Origin: Methylobacterium crusticola
Lineage (GTDB): Bacteria > Pseudomonadota > Alphaproteobacteria > Rhizobiales > Beijerinckiaceae
Direction of reading: 5' to 3'
Length of the DNA stretch: 46,245 bases
NCBI RefSeq assembly: GCF_003574465.1
Contig: NZ_QOWC01000040.1
Coordinates: 1-46,245 of the forward strand
A program made the position numbers and the translations under genes. The notes under the pieces are model-generated. The model was given only the letters and a program-made list of their open reading frames with translations, made no database searches and was not told where the DNA came from. Below are positions 34,228 through 41,817 of this stretch, piece after piece. The stretch's first letter is position 1. Every line of letters begins with the position of its first letter.

Positions 34228-34419
34228 TTCCCCCCGCCCAGTCCGGGATCCCGGGTCGCCGCCCGCCTCGCCGCGCCCGGCGGCGCGCTCGCGCCTGAGC
34301 TCGCGCTCGGCCAGGAGCCAGAACTCGACCTCGAAGCCCTCGGGCCGATGGTTGCGCTCCCAGAGCTCGTAGGCGCGCTCGCGGATCTGCTCGAAGGTGA
34401 TCTCGACGGCCGGTTTCAT
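34213..34419 (-). CDS. DUF2934 domain protein
   Basis: A 68-residue protein starting MKPAVEITFEQIRERAYELWERNHRPEG, followed by FEVEFWLLAERELRRE. The IRERAYELWE...G....FWLLAERE pattern is the DUF2934 signature, a small domain of unknown function common in rhizobia and Methylobacterium and often found in stress-related or DNA-associated proteins. The charged tail runs into the tandem repeat after mutL. It converges on mutL. Confidence 0.8.
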   Translation of the reverse strand: MKPAVEITFEQIRERAYELWERNHRPEGFEVEFWLLAERELRRERAAGRGEAGGDPGSRTGRGEPGGS

Positions 34420-34532
34420 CGCGGGATTCCCTCGCGTTGATGCGATCTGGGGTGGGCGCGGCCGCGTCGGCGGGCCGCGCGGGTCGGGTCCGGGCCCGTC
34501 CCGGGGCGCGGCTGCGCCGGGCGGTCCCGCGC

Positions 34533-35081
34533 TCATCGGGGCGCCGCGACGGCCGCACGGGCGGCCTCGATCAGCTCGGCGCCGAGCGCGTCGTCGTTGA
34601 CCGCCCGCGCCAGGACTACGGCTCCGACCAGGGTCGACAGGGTGGCGCGCGCCCGCACGCGCCGGCGCTCCCGGGCGGCCCGGGGCAGCAGGGCGGCGAT
34701 GGTCTCGGCGAAGCGCCGCACGCCCGCCGTGAAGGCGTTGCGGACGGGGCTGTCCGGCGCCTCGCGGGCGACGTCGTCGACGCGTGCCGCGAGGGGGCAG
34801 CCTCGCCCGGGCCAGCGCAGGTGGTCCCCCGAGAGGTAGAGCGCCACGAGGGCGTCGAGGGCGCCGCCGCGCTCCTGCTCCAGGGCGCAGGCGACGGCCT
34901 CGCCCGCCAGGGCGTCCCGGGACGCGAACTGGCCGTAGAAGCCGCCGTGGGTCAGGCCCGCCTGCGCCATGATGTCGGCCACCCCGACGCCGTGCAGGCC
35001 GCGCTCGCGGAACAGGGCCGCGGCGGCCTCGACGACCGTCTGCCGGTTCAGCTTCGCCTGCTCCCGGGACACCCTGGGCAT
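34533..35081 (-). CDS. TetR-family transcriptional regulator
   Basis: A 182-residue repressor: helix-turn-helix at about 10-55 (NRQTVVEAAAALFRERGLHGVGVADIMAQAGLTHGGFYGQFASRDAL) and a ligand domain with CPLAARVDDVAREAPDSPVRNAF. This matches the TetR subgroup with a conserved CxLAA-type motif seen in AcrR/NemR-like regulators of efflux or reductase genes. It is divergent from the HxlR-HlyD-MFS operon across about 420 bases and could help control it; direct evidence is lacking. Confidence 0.88.
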   Translation of the reverse strand: MPRVSREQAKLNRQTVVEAAAALFRERGLHGVGVADIMAQAGLTHGGFYGQFASRDALAGEAVACALEQERGGALDALVALYLSGDHLRWPGRGCPLAARVDDVAREAPDSPVRNAFTAGVRRFAETIAALLPRAARERRRVRARATLSTLVGAVVLARAVNDDALGAELIEAARAAVAAPR

Positions 35082-35238
35082 CGCGATCCCTTCTCGCCGT
35101 CGGGCCGTGGGTCCGGACCATGACCAAGATGGAGGCGGATCGCCCGGCCGCCAGTCGTCGCCGCCGCCCGGGCGTCAGGACCCGGCGGCCGCGTGCCCGG
35201 CCGCGCCCGCGCGGGCGGCGTCCGCCGGCAGCGGAGCG

Positions 35239-35285
35239 CCAGGAGGCCGGGCGCCAGGAGGCCGGGCGCCAGGAGGCCGAGCGCA
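35239..35285. repeat. 15-base tandem repeat between tetR- and hxlR-like genes
   Basis: GCCAGGAGGCCGGGC-type units repeat three times (about 35239, 35254 and 35269) in the long gap 35082-35502. The gap also holds a perfect palindrome (separate entry) and otherwise no gene I can support. Confidence 0.55.
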
Positions 35286-35361
35286 AGGAAACCGAGGGTC
35301 AGGGGGCTCTCAGGTCCATGGGCCGGGTCCTCGCAGGCCGGCACCAGGCGCCGGTTTTTAT

Positions 35362-35375
35362 ATGATGATCATCAT
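35362..35375. promoter_or_regulatory. 14-bp perfect palindrome upstream of the HxlR regulator
   Basis: ATGATGATCATCAT at 35362-35375 is a perfect palindrome in a short AT-rich island (TTTTTATATG before, TTTCTTATC after), about 130 bases upstream of the HxlR start. It is a good candidate for an operator or promoter element controlling the HxlR-efflux operon. Which regulator would bind is unknown. Confidence 0.4.
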
Positions 35376-35502
35376 TTCTTATCGGGGCAGTCGCCCGGGA
35401 TTGGCGGCGGCGCGGCGGCGGGCCGGGCGTGTGCGGTGCCGCACATGCGGGACGGCGCGGGTGCGGATTCCCGGCGGGCGGGGCCCGGGAGACACTTGCA
35501 TC

Positions 35503-36018
35503 ATGAAAGTGACTCGCTATACGGAGGGCATGGAACGCAAGAGCTTCGGACCCATGCAGTGCCCCATCGCCCGCAGCCTCGAGCGCGTGGGTGAGTGGTG
35601 GAGCATCCTCATCCTGCGCGACGCCCATTACGGGCTGACGCGCTTCGACCAGTTCGCGGCGAGCCTCGGCATCGCGCCGAACATGCTGGCGCGCCGCCTC
35701 AAGGCGCTGGTCGAGGCCGGCCTCCTGGAGCGCCGGCGCTACAGCGAGCGCCCCCCGCGCGACGAGTACGTCCTGACCGAGCGCGGGCGCGACTTCCGGC
35801 CGGTGCTGCTGAGCCTGCTCGCCTGGGGCAACCGGCACTTCGCGCCCGAGGGCGCGAGCGTCGCCCTCGCCGACCCGGCGACGGGCCGCGCCATCGACCC
35901 GGTGCTCGTCGACCGCGAGACCGGCATCCCCCTGAGCCGGAGCGGCGTCCGCGTGGTCGCCGGGCCGGCCGCGAACGAGGCGATGCGCCGGCGCCTGACC
36001 GAACGCCCGACGCTCTGA
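35503..36018 (+). CDS. HxlR-family transcriptional regulator
   Basis: A 171-residue winged-helix regulator. MERKSFGPMQCPIARSLERVGEWWSILILRDAHYGLTRFDQFAASLGIAPNMLARRLKALVEAGLLERRRYSERPPRDEYVLTERG in pieces is the HxlR/YodB signature, including the conserved Cys near the N-terminus that in some members senses quinones or aldehydes. The start at 35503 is tentative: the ATG at 35530 (MERKSF) is closer to the family start, but its GGAGG lies too near. It is followed after 29 bases by the HlyD-MFS pair, so it likely controls that efflux system. Confidence 0.9.
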   Translation: MKVTRYTEGMERKSFGPMQCPIARSLERVGEWWSILILRDAHYGLTRFDQFAASLGIAPNMLARRLKALVEAGLLERRRYSERPPRDEYVLTERGRDFRPVLLSLLAWGNRHFAPEGASVALADPATGRAIDPVLVDRETGIPLSRSGVRVVAGPAANEAMRRRLTERPTL

Positions 36019-36047
36019 CCCGCCGGCACGGCGCAGCGAGGCCCCCG

Positions 36048-37196
36048 ATGAGCAGCCAGGAACCCGAGCCGGATCGCCGCGCCGGGACGGGGGACGGCCC
36101 CCGGCCGCCCCGCCGCCGCGGCGCCCGCGCGCTCCTCCTCGCGCTCGCCCTCGCGGCGCTCGCGGGGGGCGGCCAGTACGGCCGGCACTGGTGGACGACC
36201 GGCCGCTTCCTCGAGACCACCGACGACGCCTACGTGGGCGGCGACGTGACGGTGATCGCCGCCAAGGTCCCGGGCTACATCGCGGCCCTGGCGGTGAGCG
36301 ACAACCAGGCCGTCGCCGCGGGCGAGCTCCTGCTGCGGATCGACGACCGCGACTACCGCGCCCGCCTCGCCAAGGCCGAGGCCCAGGTGGCGAGCGCCGA
36401 GGCGACCCTCGAGAACCTCGACGCGACGCGGCGCCTGCAGGAGGCGACGATCGCGGGCGCCCGGGCCGAGATCGCCGCGACCGAGGCCGAGACCGCCCGC
36501 ACCCGCTACGACTTCGTGCGCTACCGCCAGCTCTCCACGAGCCAGTACGCCTCCGAGCAGCGCTTCCAGCAGGCCGAGGCCGACCACCGCAAGGCCGATG
36601 CCGGGGAGGCCAAGGCCCGGGCCGCCCTCGAGGCGGCCGAGCGCCGCCTCGCCGTCATCGACACCCAGAAGGCGCAGGGACGCGCCGCCCTCGACCAGGC
36701 CCGGGCCGAGCGCGAGGTGGCGCGCCTGAACCTCGCCGACACGGAACTGCGCGCGCCCGTCGCCGGCGTGGTGGGCAACCGCAGCGCCCGCACCGGCGCC
36801 TACGCGGCGGCGGGCGCCGGCCTCGTCGCCCTGGTGCCGGCGCGGGGCCTCTGGGTCGACGCGAACTTCAAGGAGAGCCAGCTCGCCCGGATGCGCCCGG
36901 GCCAGCGCGCGACGATCGTCGCCGACGTGCTGCCGGACACCACCTTCACGGGCCGGGTCGCCAGCCTCGCGCCCGCCACGGGCGCCCAGTTCAGCGTGCT
37001 GCCGCCCGAGAACGCCACCGGCAACTTCACCAAGATCGTGCAGCGCGTGCCCGTGCGCATCCTGCTCGACGGCGACGGCGGGGCGCTCGGGCGCCTGCGC
37101 CCGGGCCTCTCGGTCACGGCCGCGATCGACCTGCGCGACCCGGGCGACCCGGGCCGGGACCGGGCCGGCCCGGCGGTGGCCCAGGCCGCGCCGTGA
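36048..37196 (+). CDS. HlyD/EmrA-type membrane fusion protein
   Basis: A 382-residue periplasmic adaptor. A single N-terminal membrane anchor (about 24-42, RALLLALALAALAGGGQYG) precedes the half-lipoyl motif TTDDAYVGGDVTVIAAKVPGYIAALAVSDNQ, a long coiled-coil hairpin (about 105-215) and the second half VGNRSARTGAYAAAGAGLVALVP. The last part holds LWVDANFKESQLARMRPGQRA. This is the EmrA class that pairs with an MFS pump. Its stop overlaps the pump's GTG by GTGA. Confidence 0.93.
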   Translation: MSSQEPEPDRRAGTGDGPRPPRRRGARALLLALALAALAGGGQYGRHWWTTGRFLETTDDAYVGGDVTVIAAKVPGYIAALAVSDNQAVAAGELLLRIDDRDYRARLAKAEAQVASAEATLENLDATRRLQEATIAGARAEIAATEAETARTRYDFVRYRQLSTSQYASEQRFQQAEADHRKADAGEAKARAALEAAERRLAVIDTQKAQGRAALDQARAEREVARLNLADTELRAPVAGVVGNRSARTGAYAAAGAGLVALVPARGLWVDANFKESQLARMRPGQRATIVADVLPDTTFTGRVASLAPATGAQFSVLPPENATGNFTKIVQRVPVRILLDGDGGALGRLRPGLSVTAAIDLRDPGDPGRDRAGPAVAQAAP

Positions 37197-38773
37197 GCGC
37201 CGCCGCCCCGGCGGCGCGGCCGCCCCTGTCGGAGGCGCGCAAGGTCTTCGCCTTCGCGGTGATGTGCGTCGGCTTCTTCATCGCGCTCCTCGACATCCAG
37301 ATCGTCTCGGCCTCGCTCAAGGACATCGGCGGCGGCCTCTCGGCGGGTCCCGACGAGGTCGCCTGGGTCCAGACGAGCTACCTCATCGCCGAGATCATCG
37401 TGATCCCGCTCTCGGGCTTCCTCGCCCGGGTGATGTCGACGCGCTGGCTGTTCTGCGCCTCGGCGGCCGGGTTCACGGCCACGAGCCTGCTCTGCGGCTG
37501 GGCCTGGGACATCGAGAGCATGATCGCGTTCCGGGCGCTCCAGGGCTTCCTCGGCGGCTCGATGATCCCGACCGTGTTCACCACCGCGTTCGCGTTCTTC
37601 CCGGGCAGGAGGATGGTGGTGGCCGCCGCCACCATCGGGGCCCTGTCGTCGCTCGCCCCGACCCTCGGGCCGACGGTCGGCGGCTGGATCACCGACCACT
37701 ATTCCTGGCACTGGCTGTTCTTCGTCAACCTCGTGCCCGGGCTGTTCGTGGCGGTCGTGGTGCCCCTGATGGTGCGGGTCGACGCGCCCGAGCCGGCGCT
37801 CCTGCGGACCACCGACTGGCTCGGCATCGTCCTCATGGCGCTGTTCCTCGGCTGCCTCCAGTACACCCTCGAGGAGGGGCCGCGCTGGAACTGGACCGAG
37901 GACGCGACGATCCGGGCCACCGCCTGGATCTCGGGCGTCGCCGGCCTCGGCTTCGTCTGGCGCAGCCTCACCTACGCCCATCCGATCGTCGACCTGACGG
38001 CCCTGCGCAGCCGCAACTTCGCGCTCGGCTGCCTGTTCTCGTTCGTCACCGGCATCGGGATCTTCGCCACCATCTACCTGACGCCGCTGTTCCTCGGGCG
38101 CGTGCGCGGCTTCAGCGCCCTGCAGATCGGGCTCGCGGTGTTCTCCACCGGCGTGTTCCAGGTCATGGCGATCCCGGTCTACGCGGTCCTGGCGCGCCGG
38201 GTCGACCTGCGCTGGCTGATGATGTTCGGGCTCGGCCTGTTCGGCCTCAGCATGTGGTCGTTCACGCCGATCACCCACGAGTGGGGCTGGCGCGAGCTGC
38301 TGCTGCCGCAGGCGATGCGGGGCTTTGCCCAGCAATTCGCCGTGGCGCCGACCGTGACCCTGACCCTCGGGGGCCTCGCCCCGGCCCGGCTCAAGCTCGC
38401 CTCGGGCCTGTTCAACCTGATGCGCACCCTCGGCGGCGCGATCGGGATCGCGGCCTGCGCGACGATCCTGAACGACCGCACCAACCTGCACTTCCTGCGG
38501 CTCGCCGAGCACCTGACGCCGGCCAACGCCGCCATGCAGGCGCTGCTGCGGGGCGCGCAGGCGCGCAACGCCGTCCTGTTCGCCGGCGACCCGGCCCGCG
38601 GCGACGCCGCCGGCCTGCGGCAGCTCTGGGCGCTGACCTACCGCGAGGCCCAGACCCTCACCTTCGCGGACGCCTTCGCGGCCATCACGGCCTGCTTCGT
38701 CCTCGCGACCGCGCTGGTGCCGCTGATGCGCAAGGTCGCCCCCGCGGGAGCCGCCGCGCCGGATGCCCATTGA
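37193..38773 (+). CDS. DHA2 (EmrB/QacA) family MFS multidrug transporter
   Basis: A 526-residue inner-membrane pump with about 14 helices. The first helix holds MCVGFFIALLDIQIVSASLKDIGGGL, the family motif with Asp. LIAEIIVIPLSGFLARVMSTRW and the motif C-like ALSSLAPTLGPTVGGWITDHYSWHW follow. Together with the HlyD protein just upstream it forms an EmrAB-type proton-driven efflux pump. The start is GTG 37193, inside the adaptor's stop. The substrate is unknown; the HxlR gene at the head of the operon suggests induction by a toxic electrophile or drug. Confidence 0.94.
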   Translation: MSAAAPAARPPLSEARKVFAFAVMCVGFFIALLDIQIVSASLKDIGGGLSAGPDEVAWVQTSYLIAEIIVIPLSGFLARVMSTRWLFCASAAGFTATSLLCGWAWDIESMIAFRALQGFLGGSMIPTVFTTAFAFFPGRRMVVAAATIGALSSLAPTLGPTVGGWITDHYSWHWLFFVNLVPGLFVAVVVPLMVRVDAPEPALLRTTDWLGIVLMALFLGCLQYTLEEGPRWNWTEDATIRATAWISGVAGLGFVWRSLTYAHPIVDLTALRSRNFALGCLFSFVTGIGIFATIYLTPLFLGRVRGFSALQIGLAVFSTGVFQVMAIPVYAVLARRVDLRWLMMFGLGLFGLSMWSFTPITHEWGWRELLLPQAMRGFAQQFAVAPTVTLTLGGLAPARLKLASGLFNLMRTLGGAIGIAACATILNDRTNLHFLRLAEHLTPANAAMQALLRGAQARNAVLFAGDPARGDAAGLRQLWALTYREAQTLTFADAFAAITACFVLATALVPLMRKVAPAGAAAPDAH

Positions 38774-38929
38774 GGCGCCGGGCGCGGCGGCTCCCGCGGG
38801 CCGGGCACGAGATCGACGCCGTCCCGGTGCCTTCAGCGCAGCGCGACCCCCGCGAGGACGGTCCGGCGGGCACCCATCCGGGCTCCAGGCCGGGTTGCCT
38901 GCGCTCATCCCCGCCACATAACTGTTAGA

Positions 38930-39303
38930 TCGTGCGGCATCTTTCCAGCGCACCCGAGAAGGTGTACCGTTACTATCCCAAGTTGAAACATCGCCCATAG
39001 TTCGGATCGAGAGGCAGAGCGCTGCTCCCCGCGATCTGTATTAGGCCATTTCCTTCCACACTGCCCGAGCATACGCGTCGGCCCAGACGTCTGTATTTAC
39101 AATCTATTCTAATGGAATTTGTGAAATAATTCTTTTTCGCAAGATCTATTCAATACAGACCAAGATCTGTAATATCTTATATATTCAAATACACAGAAAT
39201 TTTTCCAAATATAAGATCGCCAGCATATTGTAAGGTATGGATCGAATTTGGTCCACAGAATTAATTATTCTAGATATTATTCGAAATCTGGAGGAGATAC
39301 ACA
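38930..39303 (+). promoter_or_regulatory. AT-rich leader region of the protealysin-like gene
   Basis: The gap 38774-39303 changes from GC-rich to clearly AT-rich at about 38920. It carries four copies of an 8-base element: TCTGTATT at 39035-39042 and 39090-39097, its inverse AATACAGA at 39152-39159, and the variant TCTGTAAT at 39166-39173. Copies two and three form a 9-bp inverted repeat (GTCTGTATT/AATACAGAC) 54 bases apart. TTATATATTC near 39177-39186 may be a promoter -10 region. No gene is supported here. Confidence 0.5.
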
Positions 39304-40584
39304 ATGAAAACCTGTCGCTGCTTAAACTGCATCACACCCCCACACCTGCTCAGAAAGCTGCTCGAGAGCGAGGACAAGGCCACCCGCGACGCCGCGCTCA
39401 ACACGCTCGTGAGCTCGGCACGCCTGCGCGGCGAGCGCTCCATCCGGTCGACGTTCGGGGTCGGGGTGTCGACGGCTCCGGCGAGCGGTCGCCGCAGCAT
39501 CTTCGACTGCCGCGGCGGGACGGACCTCGGCCAAGCCACTCTCGTGCGCACGGAACAGGGCGAGACGTCGTCGGATGCATCCGTCAACAAGGCGTTCGAC
39601 GGCCTCGGCAGGACGCGGGACTTCTACCGGGAGGTCTTCGAGCGCGATTCGATCGACGGCAGGGGTATGCGCCTCGACGGCTACATTCACCGCGGCCGCA
39701 ACTACAACAACGCGTTCTGGGACGGTCAGGAGATGGTGTTCGGCGACGGCGACGGGATCATCTTCACCGACTTCACGGGATCCCTCGACGTGATCGCCCA
39801 CGAACTCACACACGGCGTCACCGAGAACACGGCTGCCCTCGAGTATCGCGGGCAGTCCGGGGCTCTGAACGAGTCCATGTCCGACGTGTTCGGCTCCCTG
39901 GTCAAGCAATGGTCCGGCAACGAGAGTGCCGAGCAGGCGGATTGGCTCATCGGCGCGGACATCTTCACGCCGGGCATCGGCGCGGACGCGCTGCGGTCGA
40001 TGAAGGCACCGGGAACGGCCTACGACAACCGTCTCCTCGGCAAGGACCCGCAGCCCGACCACATGAATCGGTTCGCCAACCTTCCGGACAACGGCGAGAA
40101 CGACTTCGGCGGCGTGCACATCAATTCCGGCATTCCCAACAGGGCCTTCTTCCTGACGGCGATGGAGATAGGCGGTTACGCCTGGGAGGCGCCCGGGCTG
40201 ATCTGGTACGAGGCGTTGAAGGCCTCGGTCCAGACGACGCAGTTCCAGGATTTCGCCGACACCACGTTCGCCAAGGCCGGCCAGCTCTTCGGAATGGGCA
40301 GCCAGGAGCAGCGGGCCGTCCAGGATGCATGGCGCGGGGTCGGGATCCGGGTTAGCGGCGGCACGGCCCGGCGGGGTCGCCACCGGATGATCGAGGCGGG
40401 CGGCATGGCCGCACGCGAGGAGAGCGACATCGCCGCCCTGGCGCGCCAGATCGCGGCACTGTCCGGGCAGGTGGCTTCCCTCTCCAGGGACCTGAGCGCG
40501 ATGAAGCGTGGCGGCAACGGGGCGGCTCCGGAGATCCGCTCGGGACCGGGTGGTCGATCCCCGCGCTCCCAGGCCCCGGCCTGA
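39304..40584 (+). CDS. Protealysin-like M4 metalloprotease
   Basis: A 426-residue thermolysin-family protease. The short N-terminal prodomain starts MKTCRCLNCITPPHLLRKL, the pattern of protealysin-like proteases, which have no signal peptide. Catalytic features are the zinc motif HELTHGVTE (166-174), the third ligand Glu in ALNESMSDVFG (187-197), and the His in FGGVHINSGIPNRAF (near 272). After the catalytic domain (about residue 350) is an extra C-terminal extension with a coiled-coil-like heptad stretch (DIAALARQIAALSGQVASLSRDLSAM, 375-400) and a Gly/Arg/Pro-rich end; such an extension is not usual in protealysin. GGAGGAGA precedes the ATG. The gene is followed by its predicted inhibitor emfourin. 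Confidence 0.92.
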   Translation: MKTCRCLNCITPPHLLRKLLESEDKATRDAALNTLVSSARLRGERSIRSTFGVGVSTAPASGRRSIFDCRGGTDLGQATLVRTEQGETSSDASVNKAFDGLGRTRDFYREVFERDSIDGRGMRLDGYIHRGRNYNNAFWDGQEMVFGDGDGIIFTDFTGSLDVIAHELTHGVTENTAALEYRGQSGALNESMSDVFGSLVKQWSGNESAEQADWLIGADIFTPGIGADALRSMKAPGTAYDNRLLGKDPQPDHMNRFANLPDNGENDFGGVHINSGIPNRAFFLTAMEIGGYAWEAPGLIWYEALKASVQTTQFQDFADTTFAKAGQLFGMGSQEQRAVQDAWRGVGIRVSGGTARRGRHRMIEAGGMAAREESDIAALARQIAALSGQVASLSRDLSAMKRGGNGAAPEIRSGPGGRSPRSQAPA

Positions 40585-40698
40585 GAGAAACGCCGGCCTG
40601 ACGGAGAGGCCGGACGGAGTCAGGATGCGATCAGGCGCGGGCCTTGACGGGGCGGCGGCACCCGCCACTTCCTGACGTGAGAGCGCGAGGATCACCCG

Positions 40699-41001
40699 AT
40701 GAAGATCGGCCTGGCGAAGCATGGCGGGCTGCTGGCGGGGTCCCGTCTGGGAAAGCCGCCCAGGATCGTGGACACCGAGACACTGGAGCCCGCTGCCGCC
40801 GCCGAACTCGCCCGCTTGGTGGCGGCCGCCAAAGCCGCGCCCGTCCCCGCACCGGCCCGGCCCGCGCCGGACGCCCAGAGCTACACCGTCACGGTAGAGG
40901 AGGACGGCCGGAGCACGGTTCTGAGGCAGTCGGATAGCGCTCCGTCCAAAGCCTTTGCGGACCTGCTCGCGTGGCTCGAGGGCCATCTCGGCGGCCCCTG
41001 A
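40699..41001 (+). CDS. Emfourin-like protealysin inhibitor
   Basis: A 100-residue protein starting MKIGLAKHGGLLAGSRLGKPPRIVDTETLEPAAAAELARLVAAA, with a Pro/Ala linker and then YTVTVEEDGRSTVLRQSDSAPSKAFADLLAWLEGHL. The layout matches emfourin, the small protein found beside protealysin genes that inhibits them. It follows the M4 protease by 114 bases on the same strand, as in the known bicistronic arrangement. Likely function: cytoplasmic inhibitor that keeps the protease silent until needed. Family assignment is from remembered features. Confidence 0.82.
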   Translation: MKIGLAKHGGLLAGSRLGKPPRIVDTETLEPAAAAELARLVAAAKAAPVPAPARPAPDAQSYTVTVEEDGRSTVLRQSDSAPSKAFADLLAWLEGHLGGP

Positions 41002-41401
41002 GGTCTCTGCGGGCCGGGCGGCCTGGCCCGCGCCGCGTCTGGTTCACCCACAGCCGACAAGTCGTGAGTTGGACCGCTTGCCATCGCACGCCTTTGCGGG
41101 CCGGAAGCACCCGTCTCGCGGCAACCTCCGTCTTCCACGCCTCGACGGTCCGATCCACCAGCGCCCGGACCTCGGGATCCCGGGCATGGTCCGGCGAATC
41201 CCGGCCCATGCGGATCGCGTCTTGGCGGGGGATCATGCCCGCGCAAGAAGTCCTTGCTGGTGGAGCGGACCGCCATCGCGCGGAGGATCCTCGGGCCGCC
41301 GATGCAACGCCCGCCCGCTGGACTGCCGCCCCGGCCAGCGCGGAGCGGCGCGGCGGGGAACTGGTGCGGTGCCAGGATCCCGCCGGGGACGTCCCCGGAG
41401 G

Positions 41402-41797
41402 TCAGTCGAAGCGGGCGCTGGCGGTGGCGCCGTCCGGGCCCGTGAGCTGCACGGCGCCTCTCGGCCGGGGGGGCAGGGACAGGGGCGCGGTGCCCGAGAG
41501 GCGGTTGCCGCCCGCGGGGACGAGGGCGATGCGGGCGGGCCGGCCGTCGACCACCAGGATCGCGGTCGCCCGGAAGCCGTCCGCCGGCACCGGCGCGACG
41601 GCGTCGGCGCCGGTGAGGAACAGCTCGAGGGCCGCCCCGCGCGCCACCAGCTCGACATGGGTGCGGCCGGCCTCGGCGATCCGGCCGCCGTTCGGTCCCG
41701 GCGCGGCGTGGCTGGCGTGCGGCGCCCCTCCGGCTTGCGCGAGGGCGGGGAGGGGCAGGGCGAGGAGAAGCAGCGCGAGGGCGGGGCGTTTCGGCAC
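41402..41797 (-). CDS. Small periplasmic protein of the metal-efflux operon
   Basis: A 131-residue protein from the GTG at 41797 with GGGAGAG upstream. A signal peptide (PALALLLLALPLPALAQA) leads to a short His-containing stretch (HASHAAPGPNGGRIAEAGRTHVELVARG) and a beta-rich domain (ATAILVVDGRPARIALVP, ending GPDGATASARFD). The NGGRI...G.THVELV pattern recalls His-rich periplasmic metal-binding partners of RND pumps. It is the last gene of the adaptor-pump operon, 20 bases after the pump stop. The precise role is unknown. The geneless stretch 41002-41401 upstream of it holds nothing I can name. Confidence 0.65.
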   Translation of the reverse strand: MPKRPALALLLLALPLPALAQAGGAPHASHAAPGPNGGRIAEAGRTHVELVARGAALELFLTGADAVAPVPADGFRATAILVVDGRPARIALVPAGGNRLSGTAPLSLPPRPRGAVQLTGPDGATASARFD

Positions 41798-41817
41798 GAG
41801 GGGTCTCTCCCGGGGTC

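Noticed and set aside
36800..38998. Long minus-strand frame opposite the HlyD-MFS efflux genes
   Set aside because: Low-complexity Arg/Gly/His-rich translation with no recognisable fold, fully opposite two well-supported membrane transport genes.
40889..41236. Minus-strand frame of 115 codons overlapping the end of the emfourin gene
   Set aside because: It overlaps a recognised gene on the other strand by over 100 bases and matches no family I know; a decayed gene in 41002-41236 cannot be excluded but is not supported.
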